From the NCBI GenBank assembly GCA_026184435.1, contig CP046447.1: 64,000 nt of DNA; one strand, given 5' to 3'. Made by a program: the position numbers and the translations under genes. Shown piece after piece: positions 8,562 to 17,094 of the stretch. Under the pieces are notes generated by a model. That model was not told where the DNA came from. It worked only from the letters and a program-made list of their open reading frames with translations, and made no database searches. Position 1 is the first letter of the stretch. Every line of letters starts with the position of its first letter. The stretch is from JAADFF01 sp013153035 (GTDB taxonomy: Bacteria; Coprothermobacterota; Coprothermobacteria; Coprothermobacterales; JAADFF01).

Positions 8562-8915
8562 TTACCAACCCCATCCACCGCGTCCTCTTCCACGGCCAAA
8601 ACCGCCACGACCGCCAAAGCCTCTTCCGCCTCTACGGCCAAAACCACGGCCATATCCCATACCGTATCCCATACCACGGCCCCAGCCACGACCTCTTCCA
8701 CGGCCAAAGCCCATGCCGTATCCACCAAAGAAGCCACCGAACCATCTACCAAGGCCACGGCCAAGGGCATAACCCCAGTTATAGTAAGGGGCAAACCATC
8801 CATAAGGTCTTCTATATCCTCCAGCATAGTTTACCGGTGTAGCAGGATAACCATATCCTCCTCTGGCCCATACTGGACCAAGTCCATCTGGTCCTGTGCA
8901 ATCTCCATAAGGCAT
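8562..8915 (-). CDS. DUF5320-like Gly/Arg/Tyr/Trp-rich small protein
   Basis: 117 residues from the ATG at 8915 with GGGAGG 8 bp upstream. The N-terminus MPYGDCTGPDGLGPVWARGG matches the start of DUF5320 proteins (usually MP.GD.TGP.G.GP). The rest is low-complexity: an aromatic stretch (GWFAPYYNWGYALG) and then a run of GFGRGRGRG repeats ending GWGW. No enzyme motif is present. The gene follows a second DUF5320-like gene by 18 bp and precedes the NifX/MinD operon, an association I know from other anaerobes. Its role is unknown. Confidence 0.8.
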   Translation of the reverse strand: MPYGDCTGPDGLGPVWARGGYGYPATPVNYAGGYRRPYGWFAPYYNWGYALGRGLGRWFGGFFGGYGMGFGRGRGRGWGRGMGYGMGYGRGFGRRGGRGFGGRGGFGRGRGRGGWGW

Positions 8916-8933
8916 ACTACTCACCTCCCTTTA

Positions 8934-9161
8934 TTACACTTCAGGTTCGGCAGGTGGTGCAGGAGGCACCCTGCCCTCTAGTTGAGCAAGTCTTTCTCTA
9001 ACAAGTCTCAGCTCTGCCTCAAGATAGGCCTCATACTGTCTAAGCCACTGTTTTTCCATCTCTGCAGCATACTGAGGATCGACATAGCCGTATGGGCCAT
9101 ATCCCCAAGCAGCCCATCCACGGCGCCATCCCCATCCTGATCCTCTACCCCAGAACCACAT
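8934..9161 (-). CDS. Small DUF5320-like protein with Trp/Gly head and coiled-coil tail
   Basis: 75 residues; ATG at 9161 with GGGAGG upstream. Residues 1-28 are rich in Trp, Gly and Arg (MWFWGRGSGWGWRRGWAAW). Residues ~30-65 form an amphipathic helix, probably a coiled coil, heavy in Glu, Leu and Arg (MEKQWLRQYEAYLEAELRLV). The end is Pro-rich. This head-plus-coil layout is typical of the second small protein of DUF5320 clusters. It is the first gene of a two-gene unit and follows a GTATAC-type promoter. Function unknown. Confidence 0.75.
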   Translation of the reverse strand: MWFWGRGSGWGWRRGWAAWGYGPYGYVDPQYAAEMEKQWLRQYEAYLEAELRLVRERLAQLEGRVPPAPPAEPEV

Positions 9162-9195
9162 TCTGACCACCTCCCATGTTTTTTCTCTATGTAGA

Positions 9196-9223
9196 TTATA
9201 CCATATACATACAAAATGTATAC
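9196..9223 (-). promoter_or_regulatory. Promoter with GTATAC box, 17-bp spacer and TATAAT (DUF5320 pair)
   Basis: On the minus strand GTATAC is followed by a 17-bp spacer ending TATGG and then TATAAT. It is a near copy of the promoter at 8428-8455, so the two transcription units may share a regulator. Confidence 0.65.
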
Positions 9224-9248
9224 ACTATATTTCAAAACATACAAAATA

Positions 9249-9272
9249 AGGGGCGAGAGTAGTCTCGCCCCT
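9249..9272 (-). terminator. Terminator of the subtilase gene
   Basis: AGGGGCGAGA / TCTCGCCCCT with a 4-nt loop, then TATTTTGT on the minus strand. Confidence 0.88.
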
Positions 9273-9294
9273 ATTTAAAACTATTTTTGTTGTT

Positions 9295-11832
9295 TTATCT
9301 TCCCAACTTATAGATACTAATAGAATCCTCCCCAACATTACCAGCTGCATCATATGCCTTAACAGTTATAGTATGCCATCCTCTTGTAAGAGATAGTGCA
9401 ACATAATAATCTCCGTCAGATACCTCCTCACTAGTATATAAGGATCCATCAACATATACCTCTACAGATTTAACCCCAACATTATCGGAAACACTGAAAT
9501 AGACATAAACTGCACTACCTCTAACAGAACTACCATCATCAGGAGAAGTTATCGTAACTGATGGGGCTACATTATCCTCTTCCGTATCGCTGCTATTGGA
9601 GAATGTTACTTTAATAGATGATTCTGCCGAATTACCAGCAGAATCATAGGCTTTAGCCGTAATAGTATATTCTCCATCATCGTACTTAGATGTATCTATA
9701 ACAAATTCGTAAGGTGAGGTAGTATCTGTAGCATACAAGTCATCATTAACATAAAGCTCAACTTTAGAAACACCTACATTATCAGATGCACTAACGGTGA
9801 CAGTAACATTACCGCTAAGAGTACTACCATCTTCTGGAGATGTAATGCTAACGCTTGGAGCCTGTGTATCATCTTCTCCACTGTTATCATCATCAGATGA
9901 AGAGGAACCAGCAGATGCTCCAGAAACTACTATAGCAAATGGCTGGGGACCCTCTGGAACATTATATCCTGTCACCTTAATCGTATAGGTTCCAACAGCC
10001 GCATCCGGCAAATATACAACTTCTACATTGTTTATCCTATCTGGAGAATCATAAAGCATATAGTTTCCATAGTAAGAGGTACCATTAGGAGTTGTTACTT
10101 GAAGGTCAAGATCATTGACCAGATACTTAGAGGCTTCTGGAGAACCAGGATAATCTCTCCACACAAGCACAACTTTGACATTCCCAGATTCCTTTACATC
10201 AAAGGTATAAGTCCAACTATCACCTGTGTTCAGAGAAGTTGTATCACTCTCATCAAGTAGCAGGTTATTTCCATTAAGTATATTATCCATACTAATCCTA
10301 CCCCAACCATAATCCTTAGAAACAACAGCATCACCTAATGGTTTAGCAGTAGCTATTAGAAGTGCCTTGATTAAAGAAGAAGATGGATCTTTGATACCAA
10401 CAATATCTTGTAGATACTGCCTAACCACTGCAACAAAACCAGCGGTTATAGGAGTAGCCATAGAGGTGCCACCCATCCATGCATAATCTCCACCGTCACC
10501 TTCAACCGTATCACCAGGCCAAAATTCACTATCATCTGCAACTTGAGACTTTACTGACAATATCCAGGTACCGGGAGCAACAACATCGGGCTTGATTCTA
10601 CCATCAGATGTCCAACCACGGGAAGAGAACAATGCTATTTCATTTATATTATCTGCATAAAATTCGTAATCATCTGGAATATAAGGATTACCAACTCTAT
10701 AACTTTCAGACGCACCAACAGTTATACAATTCTTGGCCGTAGACGGAGGAGTAACAGAATCATATACAACCTTGTTATTATCATAATCATAACCATCATT
10801 ACCCGCTGCAAACAGAATAGTCATATCGGAGTAATTCCACGTAAACTCATCAACTTGCTGTGACTCTGTATCATATGCGTTACCACAATATTCCAATGGA
10901 CATCCCCAAGAGTTTGTATGAATACGAGCACCATCTTGATAAGGAGTAATAAAGAGATCATTCAAATCATTTGGCAAACCTCCAAGTCCACCACGAGAAT
11001 CTAGAACAGACTGAAAAACAACCTGGGCCTCTGGAGCCATACCTTTAATCTTTCCATCTGATGCCACACCCCTGCCGGCAACTGAACCAAAAACGTGTGT
11101 GCCGTGTGCAGCAGGATCCGACCAATCATTGGTTCTACCCAAAGCGTAAACTTTCAGCAGAGCGTCTTTCAAATCGGGGTGCAAGGTATCCATGTCACCA
11201 GTATCAACACCAGTATCTGCAATACCAACAATCTGGCCTTTTCCTGTTAAACTCTCTGCGGAATAAGACCAAGCGGTTGGATCAACTTCTATAATCTGTG
11301 CCGCCACATCATTGTAAAGCTTTCTCACGGGAACAGCTTCAACCCATGAAACAAACGGATCCATTTTAAATACATCTTCGGCTTTCTTGCCCTTAATTCT
11401 GTAGGTCTTTCCTTTCCCTTGAGCCAAGGTTTTTACTAGAAGGTCGTTAGCCCCTCTAGCCTTTTTAGAAATTCTATACTCATAAGGATATTCATAGACA
11501 GCACTAACATAAGGCAATTTAGAAATCTCCTTTAACTGATTCCCATTAGCCTTAACAATGAATGCATAATCAGGTACATAGTCACCAATAGATACCCCTA
11601 TCTTAGCAAGAGTAGACTTCCATTCGGCCTTTACTGGAGCCTTAAATTGAACAATATAAAGCCCATCCTCATAGCTTTTACCCGGTTTAATCTTGGGTGG
11701 CGTACCATTCTTAAGATATAACTGAGGCTTTACTTGAGCGTTTATTGTCTTCACTGAGCCTGGAACAACTGGAACTGATAGAAGGGATAAGGTTAAGGCC
11801 AGCAAAGTAAACACAATTAGTACTTTCTTCAT
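9295..11832 (-). CDS. Secreted subtilisin-like (S8) serine protease with C-terminal Ig-like repeats
   Basis: 845 residues from the ATG at 11832 with GGAGG 7 bp upstream. Order: signal peptide (~1-30), propeptide-like region (~35-170), then the S8 catalytic domain with Asp in IADTGVDTGD near 205, His in AAHGTHVFGSVAGRG near 245 and Ser in GGTSMATPITAGF near 455. A beta-sandwich resembling a P or prepeptidase C-terminal domain follows (~530-640). A Ser/Asp linker leads to two ~85-residue bacterial Ig-like repeats (ITSPEDGSTLSGNVTVTVSA and a diverged copy). This is a complete extracellular protease, probably for peptide use. The 500-bp upstream gap is AT-rich. Confidence 0.93.
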   Translation of the reverse strand: MKKVLIVFTLLALTLSLLSVPVVPGSVKTINAQVKPQLYLKNGTPPKIKPGKSYEDGLYIVQFKAPVKAEWKSTLAKIGVSIGDYVPDYAFIVKANGNQLKEISKLPYVSAVYEYPYEYRISKKARGANDLLVKTLAQGKGKTYRIKGKKAEDVFKMDPFVSWVEAVPVRKLYNDVAAQIIEVDPTAWSYSAESLTGKGQIVGIADTGVDTGDMDTLHPDLKDALLKVYALGRTNDWSDPAAHGTHVFGSVAGRGVASDGKIKGMAPEAQVVFQSVLDSRGGLGGLPNDLNDLFITPYQDGARIHTNSWGCPLEYCGNAYDTESQQVDEFTWNYSDMTILFAAGNDGYDYDNNKVVYDSVTPPSTAKNCITVGASESYRVGNPYIPDDYEFYADNINEIALFSSRGWTSDGRIKPDVVAPGTWILSVKSQVADDSEFWPGDTVEGDGGDYAWMGGTSMATPITAGFVAVVRQYLQDIVGIKDPSSSLIKALLIATAKPLGDAVVSKDYGWGRISMDNILNGNNLLLDESDTTSLNTGDSWTYTFDVKESGNVKVVLVWRDYPGSPEASKYLVNDLDLQVTTPNGTSYYGNYMLYDSPDRINNVEVVYLPDAAVGTYTIKVTGYNVPEGPQPFAIVVSGASAGSSSSDDDNSGEDDTQAPSVSITSPEDGSTLSGNVTVTVSASDNVGVSKVELYVNDDLYATDTTSPYEFVIDTSKYDDGEYTITAKAYDSAGNSAESSIKVTFSNSSDTEEDNVAPSVTITSPDDGSSVRGSAVYVYFSVSDNVGVKSVEVYVDGSLYTSEEVSDGDYYVALSLTRGWHTITVKAYDAAGNVGEDSISIYKLGR

Positions 11833-12280
11833 AGTACTACCTCCTTTCAAAAGTGATGCAAATTTATTTTACAAACACACCCTTCAAAAATTACATTCTT
11901 TCTCATATATTAGAAATATAAATGCAAAAACATGCTCATAGAAACATTTTGAATGCAAAGCTTTAATGCATACACTTAGTCATGTAGCGATCACACAAAC
12001 AGACAAAAACCGTATCCTATCAGCACATAAAATATGCACCTACATATACCATTTATCTGCATACATATATAAAACAAAATTCGCAAGGAACATCCCTATA
12101 TTCACTATCATACAGATACATATCAGTATCATATGATAAAATCAACAATGCATAAATTAAATATGTAAAGAAACTTCACATCAATACACAAGATAAATAT
12201 TTATTTTTACTGTCATCATGAATCTTTTTGAAAACAATCTGCTTAGCTATGCTTTTCAAAAAAAACTATTCTTTTTCAAA
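11833..12280. other. Long AT-rich intergenic region upstream of the subtilase
   Basis: About 450 bp with no plausible reading frame. It holds many short near-palindromes (for example ATCATATGAT at about 12129) and repeated ATAC/GATA words, so it may contain regulator sites for the protease gene. I could not assign a clear promoter pair and saw no RNA gene. Confidence 0.4.
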
Positions 12281-12288
12281 AAAAGAGG

Positions 12289-12310
12289 AGGGAGCCCTAT
12301 CGGGCTCCCT
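12289..12310 (-). terminator. Terminator of the chemoreceptor gene
   Basis: AGGGAGCCC / GGGCTCCCT with a 4-nt loop, followed on the minus strand by CCTCTTTTTTT. Confidence 0.92.
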
Positions 12311-12336
12311 AGTATCAAGTGCTGTAGGGGGGTGTC

Positions 12337-14535
12337 CTACAACTTGAAGGCTTTTATTTTGTCGTTCAGTGCTGCCACAATCTGAGTCAGTTCTTCACCA
12401 CTGCGGGCTACAAGTTCCGCAGATTGGGCCTGCTGCCTAATAGCATCAGCTATATTCTCAACACTCATCTTTACCCGCTCAAGAGACTGCCTGACAGTGG
12501 TTACAGACTCTGTAATCTCTCTAGCAGCGGCACTCTGCTCCTGGGCTGCTGCCGCTGTATTTTCTATCATGGCAGACATATCACGAATCATATCAACAAT
12601 ATGAACAAACTTTTCACCAACATTGGTGGCAAGTTGTGCTGTCTTGTCAACAGCCTCAACAACCTCTGCCGTCGTTTTTTCAACATCTTTCGTAGACATC
12701 TGTATATGCCTGAGCATCTGTGCAATGTTTTCTGTAGCCTCTTTGGACTGTTCGGCCAATTTTCTAATCTCATCGGCAACAACGGCAAAACCTCTTCCTG
12801 CCTCTCCCGCACGAGCTGCCTCTATAGCGGCGTTAAGGGCAAGAAGATTTGTCTGCTCAGCGATGTCTGAAATGGTTTTCACAATCTGGCCAATATTGCT
12901 AGCCGCCTCTACTAGCTCTGCTATTTTCTGAGACTCAAGGTGTGTAGCATCCTTAATGCCGGCAACAGCGGTGATAACTTCTTCTATCATCTTCTGACCT
13001 TCTTCGGCACCATTTGCCACACCCTCAGCCTGTGTAGCAAGATTTGTTGCGGCATCGGCAACAGACGCCGCTGCTGCTGCAACCTGAGTAATACCATCTT
13101 CAACGGCCACTACACCTTCCATAGATTCGTTAGTAACAGTCTTAACATCTTCTGCCTGTGCGGCAACCTCTTCGGTAGAAGCCATCGTTTCCTCAGAAAT
13201 AGCAGCAAGATCTTCTGCCTTATGTGCAAGCTTATTGGCAGATTCGTGAACATCACCTATAAGATTCCTAAAGGACTTCTCAGCATGATCCATAGCCCTA
13301 TATATCTGACCAACCTCATCATTTGCCTTATAGTCGGTAAAGTCCACTGTCAAATCTCCACTGGCAAATTGCAGTATCTTTTTCTGAAGAGTACCAAGAG
13401 GTGCAAGCATCTTGGACACAAAGACTGCAGACATAAGAGCTGCAATAACCAAGACAATAACGGTGGCAATAATAATGGCATTTCTCAGATTGCCTACAGG
13501 GGCAAGAATTTCTGACATATCCTTCTGGGCTATAATACCCCACTTGATTTCATGATGTTCAAATGGCATATAGGCAACAAGCACCTTGTGCCCTCGGTAA
13601 TCTATATCTTCTTCAACACCTGTAGCATGATTCTTGAATATCTCATCAAGTGCATCCATCTTTATCTTTTGCTTCAAAATGGCATCTTTATCAAACCGGG
13701 TAGCACTTCTGAGGTACCCATCTGGGCCAACAATGTATGTCTGCCCAGTGTCACCCATACCTGCCGTATTGGTCATAATGGAGTTGATATCATCAATATT
13801 AATTTGTACGGCCAAGAAGCCAACAACTTGCCCATATTCATCGGCAAGGGCAATACCCGCAAATGCAGCAGGAATACCGCCACTGGGAGCATACTTGGCA
13901 AAATCTACATAGTGAACACCGGTTGTAGCCGTTTTCAACAGCTTGTATAACTTGGCCAGATTAGAATCCTTCCATGGACCATCTACAAGATTAGTGGCAA
14001 AATCTTTTTCCTTGTAGGCTGTATATACGACATTACCATCGGTATCAATGAGAAATATATCGTAAAACTTATTGGCCTCTCTAAGCTTTTCAAGAATAGG
14101 ATGATAATAGGAATGATAATCATCATAAGAATACAGTTTAGAAACAAGATCATCAGGAATTCCATCTATAGAGCGGATTGTTACAAGTTTATTTTTCTGT
14201 CCCGGTGGATTAGGATTCAGCTCTATATATGCCTTCTGCAAAAGTTCCATACGCTCAGTAGCTGTATCAGCTATTTCATAAAAAGCTGTAGAGAAACTTG
14301 TAACAGCAGAAACAATATCATTATTTTGAGAAAGTGCATAAAGCACCCTATCCAACTGATTAAAATACTGATGGAGAGTAATAGTCCTATTATCCCTTGC
14401 AACAATAAGTTTACCCTTCTCGCTGGCCAAAAGGCTCTTAGAAGAATAAGAAATAGACAACCAAGCAATAACTATCGCTGCCACAATCACTATCGCCACT
14501 GTGGCAACAATAGTTTTCATTTTTATACTCAACAC
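12337..14535 (-). CDS. Methyl-accepting chemotaxis protein with dCache sensor
   Basis: 732 residues. The GTG at 14535 is favoured because GGAGG lies 6 bp upstream; an ATG five codons later is the alternative. Membrane helix 1 is at ~10-30, a double-Cache type extracellular sensor at ~35-350 (GQTYIVGPDGYLRSATRFDK; VLVAYMPFEHHEIKWGIIAQ), membrane helix 2 at ~352-375, HAMP at ~376-430, then the long coiled-coil signalling domain with the hairpin NLLALNAAIEAARAGEAGRG near 570. dCache sensors usually bind amino acids or other small molecules. It is monocistronic with its own terminator. The che genes it needs are outside the window. Confidence 0.95.
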   Translation of the reverse strand: MLSIKMKTIVATVAIVIVAAIVIAWLSISYSSKSLLASEKGKLIVARDNRTITLHQYFNQLDRVLYALSQNNDIVSAVTSFSTAFYEIADTATERMELLQKAYIELNPNPPGQKNKLVTIRSIDGIPDDLVSKLYSYDDYHSYYHPILEKLREANKFYDIFLIDTDGNVVYTAYKEKDFATNLVDGPWKDSNLAKLYKLLKTATTGVHYVDFAKYAPSGGIPAAFAGIALADEYGQVVGFLAVQINIDDINSIMTNTAGMGDTGQTYIVGPDGYLRSATRFDKDAILKQKIKMDALDEIFKNHATGVEEDIDYRGHKVLVAYMPFEHHEIKWGIIAQKDMSEILAPVGNLRNAIIIATVIVLVIAALMSAVFVSKMLAPLGTLQKKILQFASGDLTVDFTDYKANDEVGQIYRAMDHAEKSFRNLIGDVHESANKLAHKAEDLAAISEETMASTEEVAAQAEDVKTVTNESMEGVVAVEDGITQVAAAAASVADAATNLATQAEGVANGAEEGQKMIEEVITAVAGIKDATHLESQKIAELVEAASNIGQIVKTISDIAEQTNLLALNAAIEAARAGEAGRGFAVVADEIRKLAEQSKEATENIAQMLRHIQMSTKDVEKTTAEVVEAVDKTAQLATNVGEKFVHIVDMIRDMSAMIENTAAAAQEQSAAAREITESVTTVRQSLERVKMSVENIADAIRQQAQSAELVARSGEELTQIVAALNDKIKAFKL

Positions 14536-14689
14536 TCCTCACCTCCACACTTAGTATCCCCACACTATGATATCAAAAAAGTTAAAACTCGAGTGTTTAT
14601 TAAGGACATACCAGCAACTACTCTAATATATTCTTTCCCCGTTAAATGCTGTATAATTTATCAGAATATTCTTGGAGGCGTGGTGTGCT

Positions 14690-15760
14690 GTGAAAATAAA
14701 CAAGTATATAGCGTCGGCAGAGGCCTACTCATCGCCGGGATGGCCTGACAATATAGAAGATATAATCAGACTCGGTATGAACGAAGGTGATTTTATATCA
14801 CCCCATGTTATAGAATACATAAAGTCCCTTAGCATAGATCTCATCGCAAGGCATTATCCACCGGGAGAAGTTCCACAGCTTATAGAAACCATTAAGCAAG
14901 TGCATGACATGGGAGAAAATGTTGAGGTTCTACTCTATCCCGGCTCAGACAATGGTATAGACAACCTTATAAGGACATTTTCCGAACCGGGAGATACTAT
15001 CATCATGAGGCTACCCGAATATGGAAATACTGTCTTGTTTGCCCAGACACACGGTCTAAATATACAATACATAGAGGTTGACCCTATTAATAACCTTAGC
15101 GTAGACACCCTACTACAGGCATACTATAAATATCATCCCGCTATTATATATTTCTCCAATCCACACAATCCATCAGGACAATTTATACCACCATCTGAAC
15201 TAAACAGACTAGCCGAAGAAGCCCAAGACTCTCTCATCATCATCGATGAGGCATATATACATTTTGCCGACATCACATTTACAGGGGCACTACCCTTGGT
15301 AGAAAAATACCCCAATATTGCGGTTACGCGCACATTCTCTAAACTATTTGGCCTTGCCGGTCTGCGTATAGGGTTTACCACCGTCAACAAGACAATAGCC
15401 CACCATCTCCGTATACTCCAGCGTATCAAAGACCTAACATTTATATCTCAGATGGCAGCATTGAAAAGTTTAGAACACATAGAAGAGTATCGCCAAGCTG
15501 CTAGAGACATCATGGAAAGCAGGGCATATGTGGAAAATAGTCTCAGAGAATTAGGTTTTCATGTGATAGGTCCTTCATATGGAAACTTTGTATTATTTAA
15601 GCCAACAATCGATCCCAAAGTGCTTTATGAGAGACTGCACGAGCGAGGTTATATTACACGCTTCTATACCGACCCACGTATGGCGAAGTATATGAGGGTA
15701 TCTATCTGGAAAAAAACCATTATGGAAGGCTTTATTAGAACATTGAAGGAAGTGTTGTAA
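14690..15760 (+). CDS. PLP-dependent aminotransferase/decarboxylase of the HisC/CobD type
   Basis: 356 residues from the GTG at 14690, GGAGG 11 bp upstream; a TTG six codons earlier is the alternative. Fold-type I enzyme: IIYFSNPHNPSGQFIP near 155, IIIDEAYIHF near 183 and the PLP lysine in TRTFSKLFGLAGLRIG near 215. The relatives are histidinol-phosphate aminotransferase and CobD, the L-threonine-O-phosphate decarboxylase. No other his or cob genes are near; instead it leads a four-gene cassette with a LicC-like nucleotidyltransferase, a CDP-alcohol phosphotransferase and a flippase-like protein. I infer that it makes an amino-alcohol phosphate or an amino-polar head group. Plain histidine biosynthesis remains possible. 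Confidence 0.85.
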   Translation: MKINKYIASAEAYSSPGWPDNIEDIIRLGMNEGDFISPHVIEYIKSLSIDLIARHYPPGEVPQLIETIKQVHDMGENVEVLLYPGSDNGIDNLIRTFSEPGDTIIMRLPEYGNTVLFAQTHGLNIQYIEVDPINNLSVDTLLQAYYKYHPAIIYFSNPHNPSGQFIPPSELNRLAEEAQDSLIIIDEAYIHFADITFTGALPLVEKYPNIAVTRTFSKLFGLAGLRIGFTTVNKTIAHHLRILQRIKDLTFISQMAALKSLEHIEEYRQAARDIMESRAYVENSLRELGFHVIGPSYGNFVLFKPTIDPKVLYERLHERGYITRFYTDPRMAKYMRVSIWKKTIMEGFIRTLKEVL

Positions 15761-15763
15761 AAG

Positions 15764-16447
15764 ATGTGGACAGTGATACTTGCAGCAGGTCTGGGAACAA
15801 GACTTGAGAGAGAAGACACAGATAAACCTAAGCCTCTTGTATCCATAGGAAACGAAACATTCCTTGACAGGCTCTATCGCATGCTGAAGCCTTATACAGA
15901 CATGTTTGTTATCGTAGGAGGACACGGATATCACTATGTAGAATCATGGGCAGAGGATAAAGATGATGTTATGACCATTCAGAATCCAGAATACGCCGAT
16001 ACAGGTAACAGCCTCTCGGCACTGCTGGGCCTTATGGTTGTACCAGAAAAACAAGATGTCATTCTTACCGACGGGGATGTTGTCATAAAAAAAGAGTACG
16101 TAGAAAAACTTGCAGGCATAGGGGGCAGCGCGTTTCTTGTCAGCAAGACAGAACTTGACGAAGAGGCAATGAAGGCAAAGATAGAAGATGGTTGCATTGT
16201 AAGGCTCGGTAAAGGTATAAACGGTGATGGTGAGACAGTAGGCATGCAAAAACTGTCTGCTAAAATGGTAGATAATTATATATGGCACTTTGACAGAGAA
16301 AAACATATTATGGGTTATTATGAAGATGTGCTAACAGAAATTTTAACGAAGGAGTGCGTCAAACCTATATGGGTAGAGAAAATACACTGGGCAGAGATAG
16401 ACACAAGGGAGGATCTACAGCGAGCCAAAGAGATTGGCCTCATCTGA
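15764..16447 (+). CDS. LicC-like sugar/alcohol-phosphate nucleotidyltransferase
   Basis: 227 residues, starting 3 bp after the previous stop. N-terminal nucleotide-binding signature ILAAGLGTRLEREDTDKPKP at residue 5. NPEYADTGNSLSAL near 74 and the metal-binding ILTDGDVVIKK near 100 follow, with WAEIDTREDLQRAKEI at the C-terminus. This is the pattern of choline-phosphate (LicC) and inositol-1-phosphate cytidylyltransferases rather than of sugar-chain enzymes. It probably activates a phosphorylated alcohol with CTP to give the CDP-alcohol used by the next enzyme. The exact alcohol cannot be told from sequence. Confidence 0.85.
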   Translation: MWTVILAAGLGTRLEREDTDKPKPLVSIGNETFLDRLYRMLKPYTDMFVIVGGHGYHYVESWAEDKDDVMTIQNPEYADTGNSLSALLGLMVVPEKQDVILTDGDVVIKKEYVEKLAGIGGSAFLVSKTELDEEAMKAKIEDGCIVRLGKGINGDGETVGMQKLSAKMVDNYIWHFDREKHIMGYYEDVLTEILTKECVKPIWVEKIHWAEIDTREDLQRAKEIGLI

Positions 16448-17094
16448 CATATAAAGAAGTACTGGATAATCTTGGAAAACCTCTTCCTATATGGGAATAC
16501 TTCTTTCTCAGATACATCTATGGCTTTCTTGTGTATATCAACATAAACTGGCTGCACCTCCACCCCAATACTATCTCTCTGCTTTCTATGGCATCGGCTA
16601 TCGGAGGGGTATATGCATTCTGGCAAGGCAGTTTTTTATGGGGAGCACTTCTCTTTGAGCTGGCATTTATACTCGACTGTGTTGATGGTCCCACCGCTCG
16701 CATTGCAAAGAAGACATCGAAATTAGGGGTTGCACTTGAAGTATGGACAGATAGCATAAGGCTCATAGGTAGTATGTGGGGCCTTGTTCATGGGCTTGGT
16801 GGAAATAGTACCACCATGTTACTGGGTATGATTTATAGCATTTCCTTTGGAGCCGGTGTATGGCTATATACCAAGAGTGTAGAAAGTGCCATGAAAGGTG
16901 GAGAAAGCATCAACCAGTGGATATCTTCAGGGCCTTTCTGGAAAATACCCACATGGATTGAGCTGGAAACAGTGGGCTTCTTTATACTCCCACTCATAGG
17001 CAAACCCTTATGGGGACTATGGATTTTGGCAATTTTTCACCCTATTATGACACTCATCATGACAATCCATGGAGTGATAACAGGTGAAGAATAA
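16369..17094 (+). CDS. CDP-alcohol phosphatidyltransferase family membrane protein
   Basis: About 241 residues. The start is uncertain: GTG 16354 and ATG 16369 both lie inside the end of the preceding gene, and neither is spaced ideally from AAGGAG at 16348; no start codon fits after that gene ends. Several membrane helices surround the signature DCVDGPTARIAKK...GVALEVWTD. The family motif is D-x2-DG-x2-AR-x8-G-x3-D-x3-D. Here the third acidic residue is Glu instead of Asp. The enzyme should join the CDP-activated alcohol to a second alcohol, either a lipid or a soluble inositol-like compound. Confidence 0.82.
   Translation: MGRENTLGRDRHKGGSTASQRDWPHLTYKEVLDNLGKPLPIWEYFFLRYIYGFLVYININWLHLHPNTISLLSMASAIGGVYAFWQGSFLWGALLFELAFILDCVDGPTARIAKKTSKLGVALEVWTDSIRLIGSMWGLVHGLGGNSTTMLLGMIYSISFGAGVWLYTKSVESAMKGGESINQWISSGPFWKIPTWIELETVGFFILPLIGKPLWGLWILAIFHPIMTLIMTIHGVITGEE

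Noticed and set aside
8539..8772. Pro-rich plus-strand frame opposite the DUF5320-like gene
   Set aside because: It is the complement of Gly/Arg codons and has no ribosome site; the minus frame has a family match.
11833..12336. tRNA or other RNA gene in the long gap before the subtilase
   Set aside because: No cloverleaf arms, T-loop consensus or stable GC stem was found apart from the terminator at its edge.
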